A stretch of 64,000 nt of DNA from Trifolium pratense (taxonomy: Eukaryota > Streptophyta > Magnoliopsida > Fabales > Fabaceae). Location of the stretch: the NCBI RefSeq assembly GCF_020283565.1, contig NC_060059.1:38122338-38186337 (forward strand), given 5' to 3'. Positions 37,987 to 50,600 of this stretch are shown here, piece after piece. A model generated the notes under the pieces. The model did no database searches and had not been told where the DNA came from. It worked only from the letters and a program-made list of their open reading frames with translations. The first letter of the stretch is position 1. Every line of letters starts with the position of its first letter. The position numbers were made by a program, and so were the translations under genes.

Positions 37987-39797
37987 TCATTCCTTTGCAG
38001 ACTTGTTGATAAGAGACTTGTGGATGTGAGGAATAACACCACCACCAGCAATTGTTCCCTTGATGAGGGTGTCGAGTTCTTCGTCTCCACGGATAGCAAG
38101 CTGTAGATGTCTCGGTGTAATACGCTTCACCTTCAGATCCTTGCTTGCATTGCCAGCCAACTCCAACACCTCAGCAGTTAAATACTCCAGGATAGCGGCA
38201 GAATAAACTGCAGCTGTTGCCCCGACTCTTCCATGGGCCATTGCCCTTGACTTCAGAAGACGATGGATACGTCCAACTGGAAACTGTATGTAAAAAGATG
38301 TTCATGATGGCAAACCAAATGATGTCAGATGAATAAAATCAATACTAACAAGCTCAACGTGATTTGCAGCCAGAATATAAATTTTAGCATGCTTAAAATC
38401 GGGAAAACATAACTCCAAGAATAAAAAAAATGCAATAATTAACCACTTGCAAAAACTTCTTATGGCATAAAGAAAAGAAATCACCACATCACATCCAAAG
38501 ATACTTGTCACTAACAAAACAAGATCATCGTTATAGACATGACATTTATGTGGGTGAAGCAAACTAAGAGAAAACCTTTGGCTTACCGGATGCTACAGCC
38601 TTTGATGTCAGGTTCCACTTTAAGGAATTCATCAAATTAGTAATCCAAAAGTGAGAAGATTAACCGATATATATGTAGTGGATAATATATAGATATATAT
38701 GCATAGCAGCACACCAGCACAAAAGAAATAATGCAGAAGAAAAATGCTACTCCCTCTAGTCCTTAATATAAGAGAACCAGATACATTTGATTCTCGATGA
38801 ATCTAAAAAGCAACAAAAAATTTAAGACATTTCTTTATTCAATGATTTTCAAAATATAGTACTCAATGGATTATAATAACCTAAAGAGTCTAAAGTCTAA
38901 AAACCAAACTAGAAGGTTCAACTAACTAAAACATCTAAATTATTTAATTAAACTCTATCACCAACACAAACACCACACTGACACATTATGGTGGAATAAA
39001 CTAAAGCCTTCCAAACAAGGTGAACACTCTGGTACACATATTATGTGGATATGTACCGTTACACGGCTTAGGTGGATGATTGTGATTGGTCCACAAATGG
39101 TGTTTAATATAGAAAAATTAATAAATACTATTTATAAACCAATCAGAATCATTCACTCAACAAATGTACCGGTACATATGCACATAATATGTGTACCAAA
39201 GAATTCACCTCTAAATAACACAAACACCACACTGACACATTATGGTGAACTAAAACTAAACCCTTCCAAACAAACCATTTACATCATCAACATGACACAA
39301 TAATTTCTTTAAATAGGTGTAAAATGGGTCAGTGAAAAAACTAATAACATGAGAAAGTCACTTTATAAACACTTCCATCGTACAACAATAACAACATCAA
39401 CAACACAGTACAATGTTAAAATAAAATATACCCAGATTTCAATCTTGGTCAAAATCCAATCTTTTTACTCCATTCTACATCTCACATAAAACCCCAAATC
39501 TAAAATCCAGTTTCTTTTTACAAAAAAGTAAAACCTATTAACAAAACATACATAAAAAGGGGAAAATAAAATAAAAATCAAAACTTTGGGTATGTAGCAT
39601 ATGGTAAATATGATGAAGATGTGGATCCAACAGAAAAGAGTGAAAAAGATGAAAACTTGGAACATTTTGAGAGGGAGAGAGAGAGAGACCTGAAGACCAG
39701 CTCTGGAGGAACGAGAAGTGGGTTTCTTCTTGTCTTTGTCTTTGAGAGAAGATGGGGTTTTACCAGTTGTCAAACCCTTTGCGCCTTTTCCCGACAT
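37987..39797 (-). CDS. Histone variant H2A.Z
   Basis: Two coding exons (39690-39797 and 37987-38283) join to 134 residues, normal for plant H2A.Z. Domain order: tail [20 protein letters not shown] followed by a lysine run, then [17 protein letters not shown] at the intron, [20 protein letters not shown], and the H2A.Z-type docking and acidic-patch region [20 protein letters not shown] and VIPHIHKSL. The variant marks nucleosomes at transcription start sites and responsive genes. The start is MSGKGAKG, as in the family. An upstream in-frame ATG at 39899 lies too close to the TATA box to be in the mRNA. The intron is 1.4 kb, long for this gene, and holds a foldback MITE and half of another MITE. 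Confidence 0.96.
38748..38860. mobile_element. Partial Stowaway-type MITE in H2A.Z intron
   Basis: Only the left terminus TACTCCCTCTAGTCCTTAAT and adjacent sequence were seen. No matching right end was found. Confidence 0.4.
39022..39212. mobile_element. Foldback MITE in H2A.Z intron, flanked by ~55-bp direct repeats
   Basis: Inverted ends: GGTACACATATTATGTGGAT (39030) and, on the other strand, GGTACACATATTATGTGCAT (39197). The flanks 38961-39016 and 39217-39275 are near-identical direct repeats containing ACACCACACTGACACATTAT and CCTTCCAAACAA. Confidence 0.65.
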
Positions 39798-39837
39798 GTT
39801 TGAGTTGAGAAGTTCACCAAAACTTGGATCTTCTTTC

Positions 39838-39860
39838 AGAGAGAGAGAGAGAGAGAGAGA
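39838..39860 (-). repeat. (CT)n tract in H2A.Z 5' UTR
   Basis: A 23-base GA/CT repeat 41 bases before the start codon. Read on the coding strand it is a CT-rich leader typical of highly expressed plant genes; GA repeats can also bind BPC proteins. A second GA run (39672-39689) lies at the very start of the intron. Confidence 0.8.
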
Positions 39861-39903
39861 TTTGGCTTTTGAGCTTTCGCTTCTATGTTCCCCCCACACA
39901 CCC

Positions 39904-39911
39904 CTTTTATA
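39904..39911 (-). promoter_or_regulatory. TATA box of H2A.Z
   Basis: TATAAAAG on the minus strand, 107 bases before the ATG, leaves room for a short leader. It sits at the boundary between very AT-rich upstream DNA and the transcribed region. Confidence 0.6.
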
Positions 39912-41937
39912 TTCTCAAAATCTAAAATATCTTAATTATACATTAAATTATCTACTTTTAATTTAATATAATCTAAAATATAATTTATTTCTAATATAAT
40001 AAAATTGAATACCACCAAATCCACGTTGCAAATTTTGTATCATTCATTATAATTTCGTAAAAAATATACATATGTGGGGAAATAATATAAGATAAATACA
40101 ATAAAAAGATGATATGCTTAAAAATAGAACAAAACATACACAAAAATAGGAATAAGAAAATAATAAAAAAGTTATAAAAAGTAATAGGAATAAAAAAAAA
40201 ACAATAAAAAAATTATAGAAAATTTACTTTGTAAAAAAATATTATAGAAATAATATAGAAAAAAAATAAGAAGATAACACAATAAATTTCTAATTACCTT
40301 AAATATTCCTAATAAAATTTCTAATTTTTTATTAAAAATATACACGAGACAATTATTTTGAAACATAAAATATTAAATAAATAAGTTTACAAAAAAAATA
40401 ACACAATAATTCCACTTATATTTTAACAATATTATATAACAAATTTTTAAATGTTTGTGTCAAAAAAAATTATATGTAGGATAATTACACTTGAATCAAA
40501 GACAAACTAGCAGCAAGTTGCGCCGCTAACCTTTTTTTATGGCAAAATCAATCTTATTAAACACTGTATCTTTAAACCACATTACTATGCATAATTTTTT
40601 AAACTCTTTTCAAAATATTCATAGCTTTTGAGACTAAAAAATCAAAAATATCACATGTAAAATATATAAACATATGTTAATTGTCAAAATACGCTATATG
40701 TTTAAGAATGTGGGATAAGAGGTATCAAAATATTTATAGTAAGTATAAAAATCAACACCATGGACCTCACCCGCTATAACTTAAAACCAAAACAAACCCC
40801 AAAAATTAGTTTCAACAATTGCTTCTCTCAGCATATAAACCTCACCCTATGTCCTTACCTTACCCCATTGGAGATGAAGTATGATACAACAACACATGAC
40901 CTGTACCTGTACGTTATTCCCATGACTCAACAACAACATCATTATCCTTGTTTTTCTTCTTAAGAGGACACCTAAAACAACGACCCGGATTCCGTGCAGT
41001 CGAATTTTGCGTGCAGTCAGTCACTTTATGACCGTCCGATCAAGATCGAACGATCATGATTTAACAACTGTATTTTTTGACCGTATTTATTTAAACTGTT
41101 TGATGGTGATCGGACGACTATAAAGGGACTGCACCAAAAATTCGAATGCACCTAATCCAATTTCCTAAAACAACCCCAATTTATTGAGAGTGTATGATAA
41201 AACTATCTTCTTTATTTAATTTAATGGTTAAAAATTAATTAGACTATAGTGAGAAAGTTTCTTACTTCCCCTGCCATCTAAAAATTAAATCTAGAATCAA
41301 ATTTATTATGGTACTATAGTTTACCATTTTATTTTATGCCGCATTTTGTATTTATTTTGGTAAAATTTGCAAGAAACATTTTGTCAACGTCATTATCTTA
41401 GTGAAAGTTTATCAACATAATTAAAAAATAGAACCATTTATCAAATGTCATCACTCTTAGAGTTAGATTCTATCGTCTAAAAAGGGTAATCAATGTTTAT
41501 ATTATGAATGGCTTACATACTCTTTTGATTGTATTCTTCATTAAAGTACAAGGGTGTTTTCTCCCTCTTTCTCCATGAGACTAAGTAGTTTTTCTTTTTG
41601 GGTGGTAAAAACACCCTTATACTTTTTCCATACTTATTAGGATTTGTAACATTTATACTTTATTCAATTTCTATGTATAAAATTTCTATGTAAAAATATA
41701 GAACCAATTTGAGAAATGATATATTGACCCTAAGAGTAACTGTTAACTCTAAAATTACTCCAGATCATATCCCTCGGAGCGATGAGTAACTCTAACTCCA
41801 AATCACACCATTGATTTTTAATTTAGATTGTCGTCCGGTATAGTCTCATGGATTGTTTAGAAAGAAAAGTCTTATGATAAGGCTTAGTAATTAATCCCAA
41901 CTTAATGTGTGGTGTACTTTTAATTGATAAGTGTTAC
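39912..41937. other. Gene-free AT-rich region
   Basis: Long A/T-rich sequence. A worn foldback lies at about 40996-41150: GTGCAGTCAGTCACTTTATG with CGTCCGATCAAGATCGAACG on the left, and GTGCAGTCCCTTTATAGTCG on the other strand at the right. No open frame with protein character was seen. Confidence 0.5.
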
Positions 41938-42996
41938 CAGTGGCGGATCCAGGACCCTGGTTCAGGGGGTGCAAAATTTTTAATTTTAATTAATAATTAT
42001 TATAAGTAGGATATATAATACAAATTTTTTAAATTTATGTATAAGGAGTATATTAGTAAGTGTAAATTTTTTTAAAAAAGGAGGAATTTTAATATAGACA
42101 AAAACCCAAATAAAAAATATTTGGGCAAACATATGATTGAAATAATTTAAATATTAAATAAATTAGTCACATCATTTATCATCACTTTATTATCATTCTT
42201 ATTAATTTTTTATATTTTTTAGTGTGTACGCCTAAATATAAATACTTTAGGCTTGTGCCCAATCAAGAATACCTCTTGAAAAAGATGGTAATATTTACTC
42301 TAAATATGCATTTTGTTAAAACATTCCTTCTAAAAAATAAATAAGTAGTGCTATATCCACTTATTTTTAGAAACGTTTTATAAAACAGTAGTGCTATATC
42401 CACTTATTTTTTATTTTTTTAAGTAGTAGTATATTGGCAAGTAAAAGCATCCACAATAAAATTATTCATTTTTGAGTATTTAACCGAGTCTCACGTGTAC
42501 ACGTCACTTGTTCTTTTGCTTGATATATAGAAAACAGGTAGTGTTTGGCTATGGTAACATTTTTTATTGACGGAATTTTGGCTATGGTAAGATATCTTCT
42601 TGTTTTAGCCAAACTGATTTAAAACCTTTAAAAAATTTTGAAGAGATTTTGAATTAATAAAATAAAAAATACAAAGTATTGTAAAAAGAAACTATGAAAA
42701 CATATTGACTGCTGCTCTGTACATGTGTCAATCCTGCTTTTTGATCATCATGCATCTGCCCTTTTTTTATATAATATTAATAATATGCATCGGTCCTTTA
42801 AAACAAGAAGATAGAGTTCATAAAATTGGGGAAATCTGGACCGCACACGCGTCCGAGTTTGGGTGCAGAGTGCAAATGTAAAATGTCAGAGGGGTGCAAA
42901 GTAGAAATAACATAGGGTATTAGGTGCAATTGTTCAAATTTCAGGGTGTGCAGGTACACCCCCTGGTTGCACACTGGATCCGCCCCTGAGTGTTAC
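41930..42996. mobile_element. hAT-type element with CAGTGGCGGATCCAG ends
   Basis: The inverted ends CAGTGGCGGATCCAGGA and (reverse strand) CAGGGGCGGATCCAG bound 41938-42988. An exact 8-bp duplication AGTGTTAC lies at 41930-41937 and 42989-42996. There is no transposase frame in its 1,051 bp. Near the right end, GGGGTGCAAAG and GTGCAATTGTTC words echo the left end. Confidence 0.85.
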
Positions 42997-43900
42997 TTCA
43001 TGTATTTGTTTGAAGTGTAGATAGTGAAAATAGTTTAATTTAGAGGACGTCTAATATAGACCGGTCTACAAATAAATCTTAATATTTTTAGTAAATTAAA
43101 ATAAAATATTTAATTATATTTTTATTATTAAAAATGATAAGGGTTTGTAGGCTATCTGATATCTTTAGTGAGCAAACGATTTTTTTTTTTTTTAAAAAAA
43201 AAAAACTAACATCAATGAGTAAACATGAAAACTTATTAACATGAAAATGTCTTACAGCCATTAAAAAAAATCACAAAATTGATAAAATCAAAGTTGGTCC
43301 AAAAGACCAAAACCAACAAAAATAATTTTAAGAAAACATCAAAATAAAAGTAAGAAAAAAAAAATGAAAATATATAATGAGTCGTTCTCAATGTTGACTT
43401 AGGTTAGGGAATGAAAGTAGCACATTTAGATGTATCCACAAATAAAAATCGCTCTTAATTGGTTCAACAACGATGTCTGCATTTTGATCTATGATGCTCT
43501 ATGTGGTTTTATTTTACACAAAATGATATATCATTGTTTCTAGGAGTGCCACGTGGAAGATTTTTCTTTAGATATAGATTAGCCCCATCTTAAATTTGTT
43601 GCTAGCTTCGCGCACTATAGTCTGTAATCAAGGATTTGGATTACATTGTTACTGCATGACGCATTAACTGTTTCTGATTGTCTGATCAAATCTGATGGCT
43701 GAGATTAAATAATTTAAAATCCGACTACTAAGACAAAAACCATCCACCAATCAAATATCTGTGGACTGTGGCTGAGATTTTTTACTACGTGTAATTGCGT
43801 GAAGAAGTTATGACACTGGATTCATGTCCTAGTAATCAATATCCATATCCAACATCATAGGATCATATTTATCCCACAAAACTCGCTCATTTTTGTGTTT
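42997..43900. other. Upstream region of the boron transporter
   Basis: AT-rich, with a T14-A12 run at 43181-43205. No gene was seen. The promoter of the transporter should lie in its right part, but no convincing TATA box was identified. Confidence 0.4.
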
Positions 43901-43920
43901 CAACATTTTCTAATTTTTGC

Positions 43921-44144
43921 ATGCATGCATGCCATCATCTTTCTCTGCAAAGAAACAAAGAAAGAAAAGAAAGAAAGAGCCACAAACAAACCCTTCAATT
44001 TGTGAAATCTGGATTTTACGGTGGCGGCGATTCGTTTCTTCCACATTCTTCATTCTTTTCTCAAACCTCCTGACCTTCTTTTCCATCTTCAATCATTTTG
44101 TTGTTCCTCTACTTCTTGAGGGTCCACCTGGACCCGCAATTCAT
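43921..44144 (+). promoter_or_regulatory. 5' UTR exon of the boron transporter with upstream ATGs
   Basis: Purine- then pyrimidine-rich leader ending at donor CAT|GTAAGT (exon end 44144), joined to 44621. Overlapping ATGs at 43921, 43925 and 43929 open three upstream frames. The frame from 43929 runs through the splice junction and overlaps the main ATG out of frame. ATGTAA (44143-44148) spans the donor and exists only in unspliced RNA. The 5' end of the transcript is unknown, so whether all upstream ATGs are transcribed is not certain. Confidence 0.5.
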
Positions 44145-44622
44145 GTAAGTTTGCATTGTCATTTCTATATATGTGCAAATTAAAATGAAATATGTTAATT
44201 CATTATACATATATATGTGTGGAAATTTTGTTCCTTTTTCAATGTGTTATGTTGTTCACCTATATATTAATATTACTTTTGTATGAAGGTTCTTCATGAT
44301 GTTCCTTAATAAGAAAATGCAAAGGGTTTTATTATTATTAGAATCACAAAAATCACTAAAGATCCGTTTGATTTGCAATATGCAACAGAATAATATAAGA
44401 CAAAACAACACAAGGATTTAAGGTATTCAACAAATTTTGTCGTATTTTTTATAACTTGCGCAGAGGACAACAAATTGTGGTTTAGTAAGAGAACAAAACT
44501 TTCAGTTTTTTTTTTTCCGTCCCTTGGGCCCCAATTTGTGCAGTCCCAGGAACAATTTTTGTACAAGTTGTCCTAAGAATGTTACCAATTTCATGTTTGT
44601 GAATTTATATGTTTATGTAGCT

Positions 44623-47600
44623 ATGGGACCATTTAGTGGAATAAAACAAGATTTCAATGGAAGACGTGAAGTTTATAAACAAGATTGGACTTGTGCAGTC
44701 TCTACTGGCCTTAGAATATTTGCCCCAACTTTCTACATATTTTTTGCTTCTGCACTTCCTGTTATTGCTTTTGGAGAGCAACTTAATAGAGATACAGGTA
44801 AACGATCAAAATTTTAAACCATTATGATATAGCTTCAAAGTTCAAATGTTTATGTTATTTGATCTATGGATTTAATTCATATACATCATCTTTTTTAAAA
44901 AGTTACACAGTCAATCAGTCATAATCGTCAGATCATTAAAAATGTTTGACTTTAATCACAACTACATCGTATGATTGGTTGCGATTTGTTGACGGTGTAA
45001 AACTTTTCACACTGACAGTGCATCAAAATTAAACTCTTTGATCTATAAGGGAGCATCCATGTCATGTTTTTACAGATGGAACTTTGAGCACAGTTGAAAC
45101 ATTGACATCTACGGCTATGTGTGGAATTATCCATTCGATATTTGGTGGTCAACCTTTGTTGATTTTAGGAGTTGCTGAACCAACTGTTATCATGTATACC
45201 ATTCTATACAGTTTTTGCTCAAGAAGACCAGAATTAGGTCCCAAGCTGTTTTTGGCTTGGGCTGGTTGGTAAGTATCTATGCCATTCAGCATTATAATTA
45301 TATTTTACCTTTCCATTTAGTTCATTATTAAGCTTAAGAATTGCTATAATAACACACTCTTTTTAATGTTGTGGTTGCAATGTCATTGCAATGACTTCCA
45401 AAATCAGTATGTTATGATTGCAATCGCAGTTTCAGACCACAATTTAAAACCATGCATGCTAAGATAACACACTTTTTAAAAGTTATATGGAGAGTTAAGA
45501 GTGTGATGAAAATAGGTTCAAAGTATATAATTGTTGAAAGTGTATTGCAGGGTTTGTGTCTGGACATCATTCTTGTTGATTCTGCTTGCGGTTTTCAATG
45601 CGTGTACAATTATCAGTAGGTTTACTAGGCTTGCAGAGGAATTATTTGGCACGCTAATTACTGTGCTTTTCTTTCAAGAGGCTGTAGAGGTATATATTTA
45701 GATACATACATATATGGCTAACTCTTCCTAGCAAAATGGAAAGTGAATTTTGCACTGCAGAGAATTTTAACCTCGCAATTGTTTTGATCCATAGGGACTC
45801 ATAAGTGAGTTCAAGATACCAAAGGATGCAAATCCCTCGTTAGAGGAATATCAATTCCATTGGCGGTATACAAATGGATTACTTTCAATCATTTTCTTTT
45901 TTGGGTTACTTTTCACTGCCATCCTAAGCAGAAGAGCAAGAAAATGGCGATATGGAACAGGTAAATGACTCCAGAATCCAAATATATAATACTAACTTTT
46001 TAAATTGTGGTCTGCATATGAAATCGCATCCACATTGTCAACATATTTTGAGTTTTTGCATTTGTCCACAATTTTCTGCAACATCAAGAGTTACATTGAT
46101 ATTACGATGTAACTTCACCCGCAAGTCACAAATGCAGTTTAAAACCTTGTATTGTATAATAAGACCACACCACACAGACAATGTTTTCAGGTTAAACTTA
46201 TCTTCTCGTCTTATTTTGGCATACAATACAGGGTGGATACGAGGTATCATTGCAGATTATGGAGTTCCACTGATGGTAGTGTTTTGGACTATACTATCTT
46301 ATACCGTACCTAGCAAAGTTCCATCTGATGTTCCTAGAAGATTGTTTTGTAAACTGCCTTGGGAAGCTGCATCTCTCTACCACTGGACAGTAGTTAAGGT
46401 ATTGTTATACATGGACTAAATTTTTTCATCTTCTTGTCTACAACATAATTAGTAGTATCTTCATTAGTGTTGTTATAACATGGATTTGGATTGTTTGCAT
46501 TCAATACTGTGACTCCACGCAGTTAGCCACATCAATGGGCATTGGAAGAAGATCGGACCGTCCAGATTTTAAGCTTGATATTTTAGAATTTTAAAAAAAA
46601 ATCAAAATTTGTATTAAAATATTGATCAAGTTATCAATAATTGAGATATTTTAGAAATACTCTAATAAACGACTAATTTCTTGTTATGCAAGTCATAAAA
46701 TCCTTCTAAAGTTGTTGACTATAAACTGCAGGATATGGGAAAGGTACCGTTGCCATTTATCTTTGGAGCATTTATTCCAGCAGTGATGATAGCAGGTTTA
46801 TACTTTTTCGATCATAGTGTAGCTTCAAAGTTGGCTCAACAGAAGGACTTTAACCTTCAAAAACCATCTGCTTACCACTATGATATTTTACTTCTTGGAA
46901 TAATGGTATGTTACTGTGTTGTAAACTTTGTTATATGTAAATTCAATGTCATAAATTTTTCCTAACATGTATATCCTTTTGATTCTTTAGACGTTTATTT
47001 GCGGTATTCTTGGTCTTCCTCCAGCAAATGGAGTCCTTCCTCAGTCCCCTATGCATACAAAGAGTTTAGCAATTCTTAGGAGGCAGGTAAACATGTTGTT
47101 TTTCGGTTTTGAAAATCGTTTTTGAAAACAATAGCAACTGTGAATTTATCGGCCGAGTCGCGGTTCGATACGCTCTCTTTAAGACGTTTCACGGCACTAC
47201 CCAAATTGTGCAAGGTAGACTAACAACCGTGAAGTCCCCAGGATAAAACAGCCAATTCAAGCGAAATACCGTTAACTACTGCACAGTAGAAAACGGCCAG
47301 AAAAACACCTCCGATGGTTACTACGAACCAGTCTAGATTGATATGCAAATATCAATTCGAAGTGGTAAACCACTTTCTCTGAAACAACAAGAAAAAATAA
47401 TTTGAAGTAAGAATATTGAAAGAGAGAAGAGAGAGTTGCAGTTTTTCAACGTGAAAATAAATTGTGAGAACTGATGTGTATTTATAGGGAAAGAATGCAA
47501 CTGATGTGGAGCAGGAAGTGGGAGAGAATCAGGGCCAGCACATCAAAACGTGGCCACGATTTCAGGGATCTCAGTTATGACTGAGTTCAAATTAATAACG

Positions 47601-50600
47601 GTAATAATTCCGTTTGACTTGACATTAAGCACAAAAAACATGTGCGTTTTTGTTGAACCGGTCACACTTAGTGAAAATTAATTATTAATTAATTTTATCA
47701 CTTCTGAGTATTAAAAAATTAAGATATCCCCAAGCCCAAGCCCAGGCCCAGGCCCGGCCCGAACCGGCCGGACGGACGGCGGCGGCGGCGCGCGCGCGTG
47801 TGTGATATTCGACATTGTGTGCGGTCTCCCTTTCTTACAAAAGTGGGTACCCCAAGGGCACACCCTTGGTTGCCACTTAGTGGTATATAAACACTACTAA
47901 AGGTAGTGACCCATCCAATGTGGGACTTAAATGTGAACTTTTTCAAATTCACACCTTTAGTTCTTTCACTTGTGTTTACATCTATGCCAAGTTCATCATA
48001 CAAGTAGCTAAGTTGCTAACTTGTTCAACAATGTTCCAACAATCCCCCACTTGAATTTAAAAAAGTTGTTTCAGAAGTAACGATAAACGTTTCTTTAAGA
48101 TTATGCATAAGCAAAGGTGACGCTTGTCTTGAACCTTTACATAGCGAGTAAGAGCCCGATTTAACAAGAGTGACGCTTGTCTTGAACTCTATCTCAGATT
48201 TTTCTCAAACCCGCACATAACCTTTTCCTAAGGTGTTTTCTCAGCCCGTGCATTTCTGGCCCTGCACGTATATCCCAGTTTCATGAACGTTCTAGGAGTT
48301 CGCCCCATAAACTCCATAGGAACCGGCCTCAGTTCCACATTCATATAGGTGAGTCTATCTAAAGTACCCCTGAAGTGTGGTACTCCTCTGACACAGAGTA
48401 TAGATTTCATTAAGAGTTTTATTAACTCATCCTTTTTCACTTCAGGATACATGCTTCTTATACTTGCATGTTCATTCCCTATTACTCATGACTTGTTGTT
48501 TACCCATTGAAACCTAATTCTTGGGATCTCCAGTCTTTTAGGTTGGGTTACCATCATAAGTAATTCACAGTAGGCATTAGTCCCATCTTAACAGATGTAC
48601 TGTAGACTTTCTCTCTAGCTAGTCCTTTCGTCAAAGGATCGGCTAAGTTTTCATCAGTGCGTACATGATCCACTCTAACAGCACCTTTAGTGAGCAAGTC
48701 TCTCACGGTGCTGTGCTTTCGTCTTATTTGACGTCTTTTACCGTTGTAATAACGGTTCTCAATTTTTGCGATAGCCGCGGTACTATCACAATGGATCAAC
48801 ACAGCTGGCATTGGCTTTTCCCATAGGGGAATCTCGGATAGCAAGCATCTCAACCAGCTTGCTTCTTCACTAGCAGTTGCTAGTGCTATCATCTCAGACT
48901 CCATAGTGGACTGTGCCAAGATGGTCTGTTTCTTAGACTTCCATGATACAGCTCCTCCGGCTATACTAAAAATGAAGCCACTCGTTGCTTTGGAATCATC
49001 TGACAAGGTGTTCCAATCAGCATCACTGTACCCTTCAAGTACAGCAGGAAATCTCAGATAATGTAATCCGAGGTTCATGGTCTTTTTAAGATATCCCATG
49101 ACTCTATTTATAGCTTCCCAGTGCTCATTACCAGGTCTACTGGTAAACCGGCAAAGCTGTCCCACGGCATATGCAATGTCGGGTCTAGTGCAATCAGTGA
49201 CATATCTAAGACTGCCAATGACGCTCGCATACTCAGACTGTCTAATACTATCACCAGTGTTCTTAAATAATTTTACACTGGCGTCACAAGGAGTATTCGC
49301 AGTTTTACAGTCGAAGTATCCATATTTCTTTAGAACCTTTTCCACATAGTGAGATTGGTCTAAGGAAATCCCTTTTTCAGACCGAGTGATTTTGATTCCT
49401 AGAATCACACTCGCTTCACCAAGGTCTTTCATATCAAAGTTGTTGCACAACAATGATTTCACAGCATTTACGGCAGAAAGGTTTGATCCAAAGATGAGCA
49501 TGTCATCCACATAGAGACATATCATTGTACAGATGTTATTATCTGACTTGTAATAAATACATTTGTCACTTTCGTTGAGTTTAAACCCATTTGATACCAT
49601 TAAATTATCAAACTTTTCATGCCATTGCTTCGGTGCTTGCTTGAGACCATACAGTTAGTTTCTTGGCCATGTACTACAAACCCTTCAGGTTGTTCCATAT
49701 AGATTTCTTCTTCTAAGTCACCATTTAAAAAAGCAGTTTTAACATCCATTTGATGTACTTCTTAGTGAAAATTAATTATTAATTAATTTTATCACTTCTG
49801 AGTATTAAAAAATTAAGATATCACCAAGCCCAAGCCCAAGCCCAGGCCCGGCCCGAACCGGCCGGACGGCGGCGGCGCGCGCGTGTGTGATATTCGACAT
49901 TGTGTGCGGTCTCCCTTTCTTACAAAAGTGGGTACCCCAAGGGCACACCCTTGGTTGCCACTTAGTGGTATATAAACACTACTAAAGGTAGTGACCCATC
50001 CAATGTGGGACTTAAATGTGAACTTTTTCAAATTCACACCTTTAGTTCTTTCACTTGTGTTTACATCTATGCCAAGTTCATCATACAAGTAGCTAAGTTG
50101 CTAACTTGTTCAACAATGTTCCAACAAAACATCATATTTTGCGGCCCTATTTGGATAAAAAGATTAATTAAGCGCATATAACATAAGTGTTTATGTATAA
50201 GTTATTTCTATAACTAAAGATAAAATAAAGTCAAATTGTTTTAATATAAACTATAAGCTGTTTTCATAAGCTATCTTGGAGAGTTTATGGAAATAATCTA
50301 AAAACAACTTATGAACATGTCATAAGCTGTTTCCACTTTCCGTAAGTTCTCTCCAACAGTCTCACTAGTGATTAAGTCTAAAGAATCAGCTCAAATATAT
50401 TCTTATTTACTTTGTCAAATTCTCAGATGATCCGAAAGAAGGTGGTGAAGAGTGCTAAGGAATGCATTAGGCAACAAGGAAGTACCTCTGAGTTATACGG
50501 AACGATGCGAGCTGTGTTTATAGAAATGGATGCCGCACCTACCGTAAGTATTGTTGGCTTCATAAAATTTGTGTCTATGTGTATATACATGTCCAAGTGT

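Noticed and set aside
39798..39899. In-frame N-terminal extension of H2A.Z starting at ATG 39899
   Set aside because: It lies only 5-12 bases downstream of the TATA box and would run through the CT repeat; the family start MSGKGAKG is at 39797.
44103..44142. LLLEGPPGPAIH as part of the boron transporter N-terminus
   Set aside because: After splicing at 44144/44621 this frame does not match the transporter frame; translation is better explained from ATG 44623.
48554..49600. 348-codon minus-strand frame as a host gene
   Set aside because: It is the reverse transcriptase/RNase H end of a copia element with LTRs and a target-site duplication around it.
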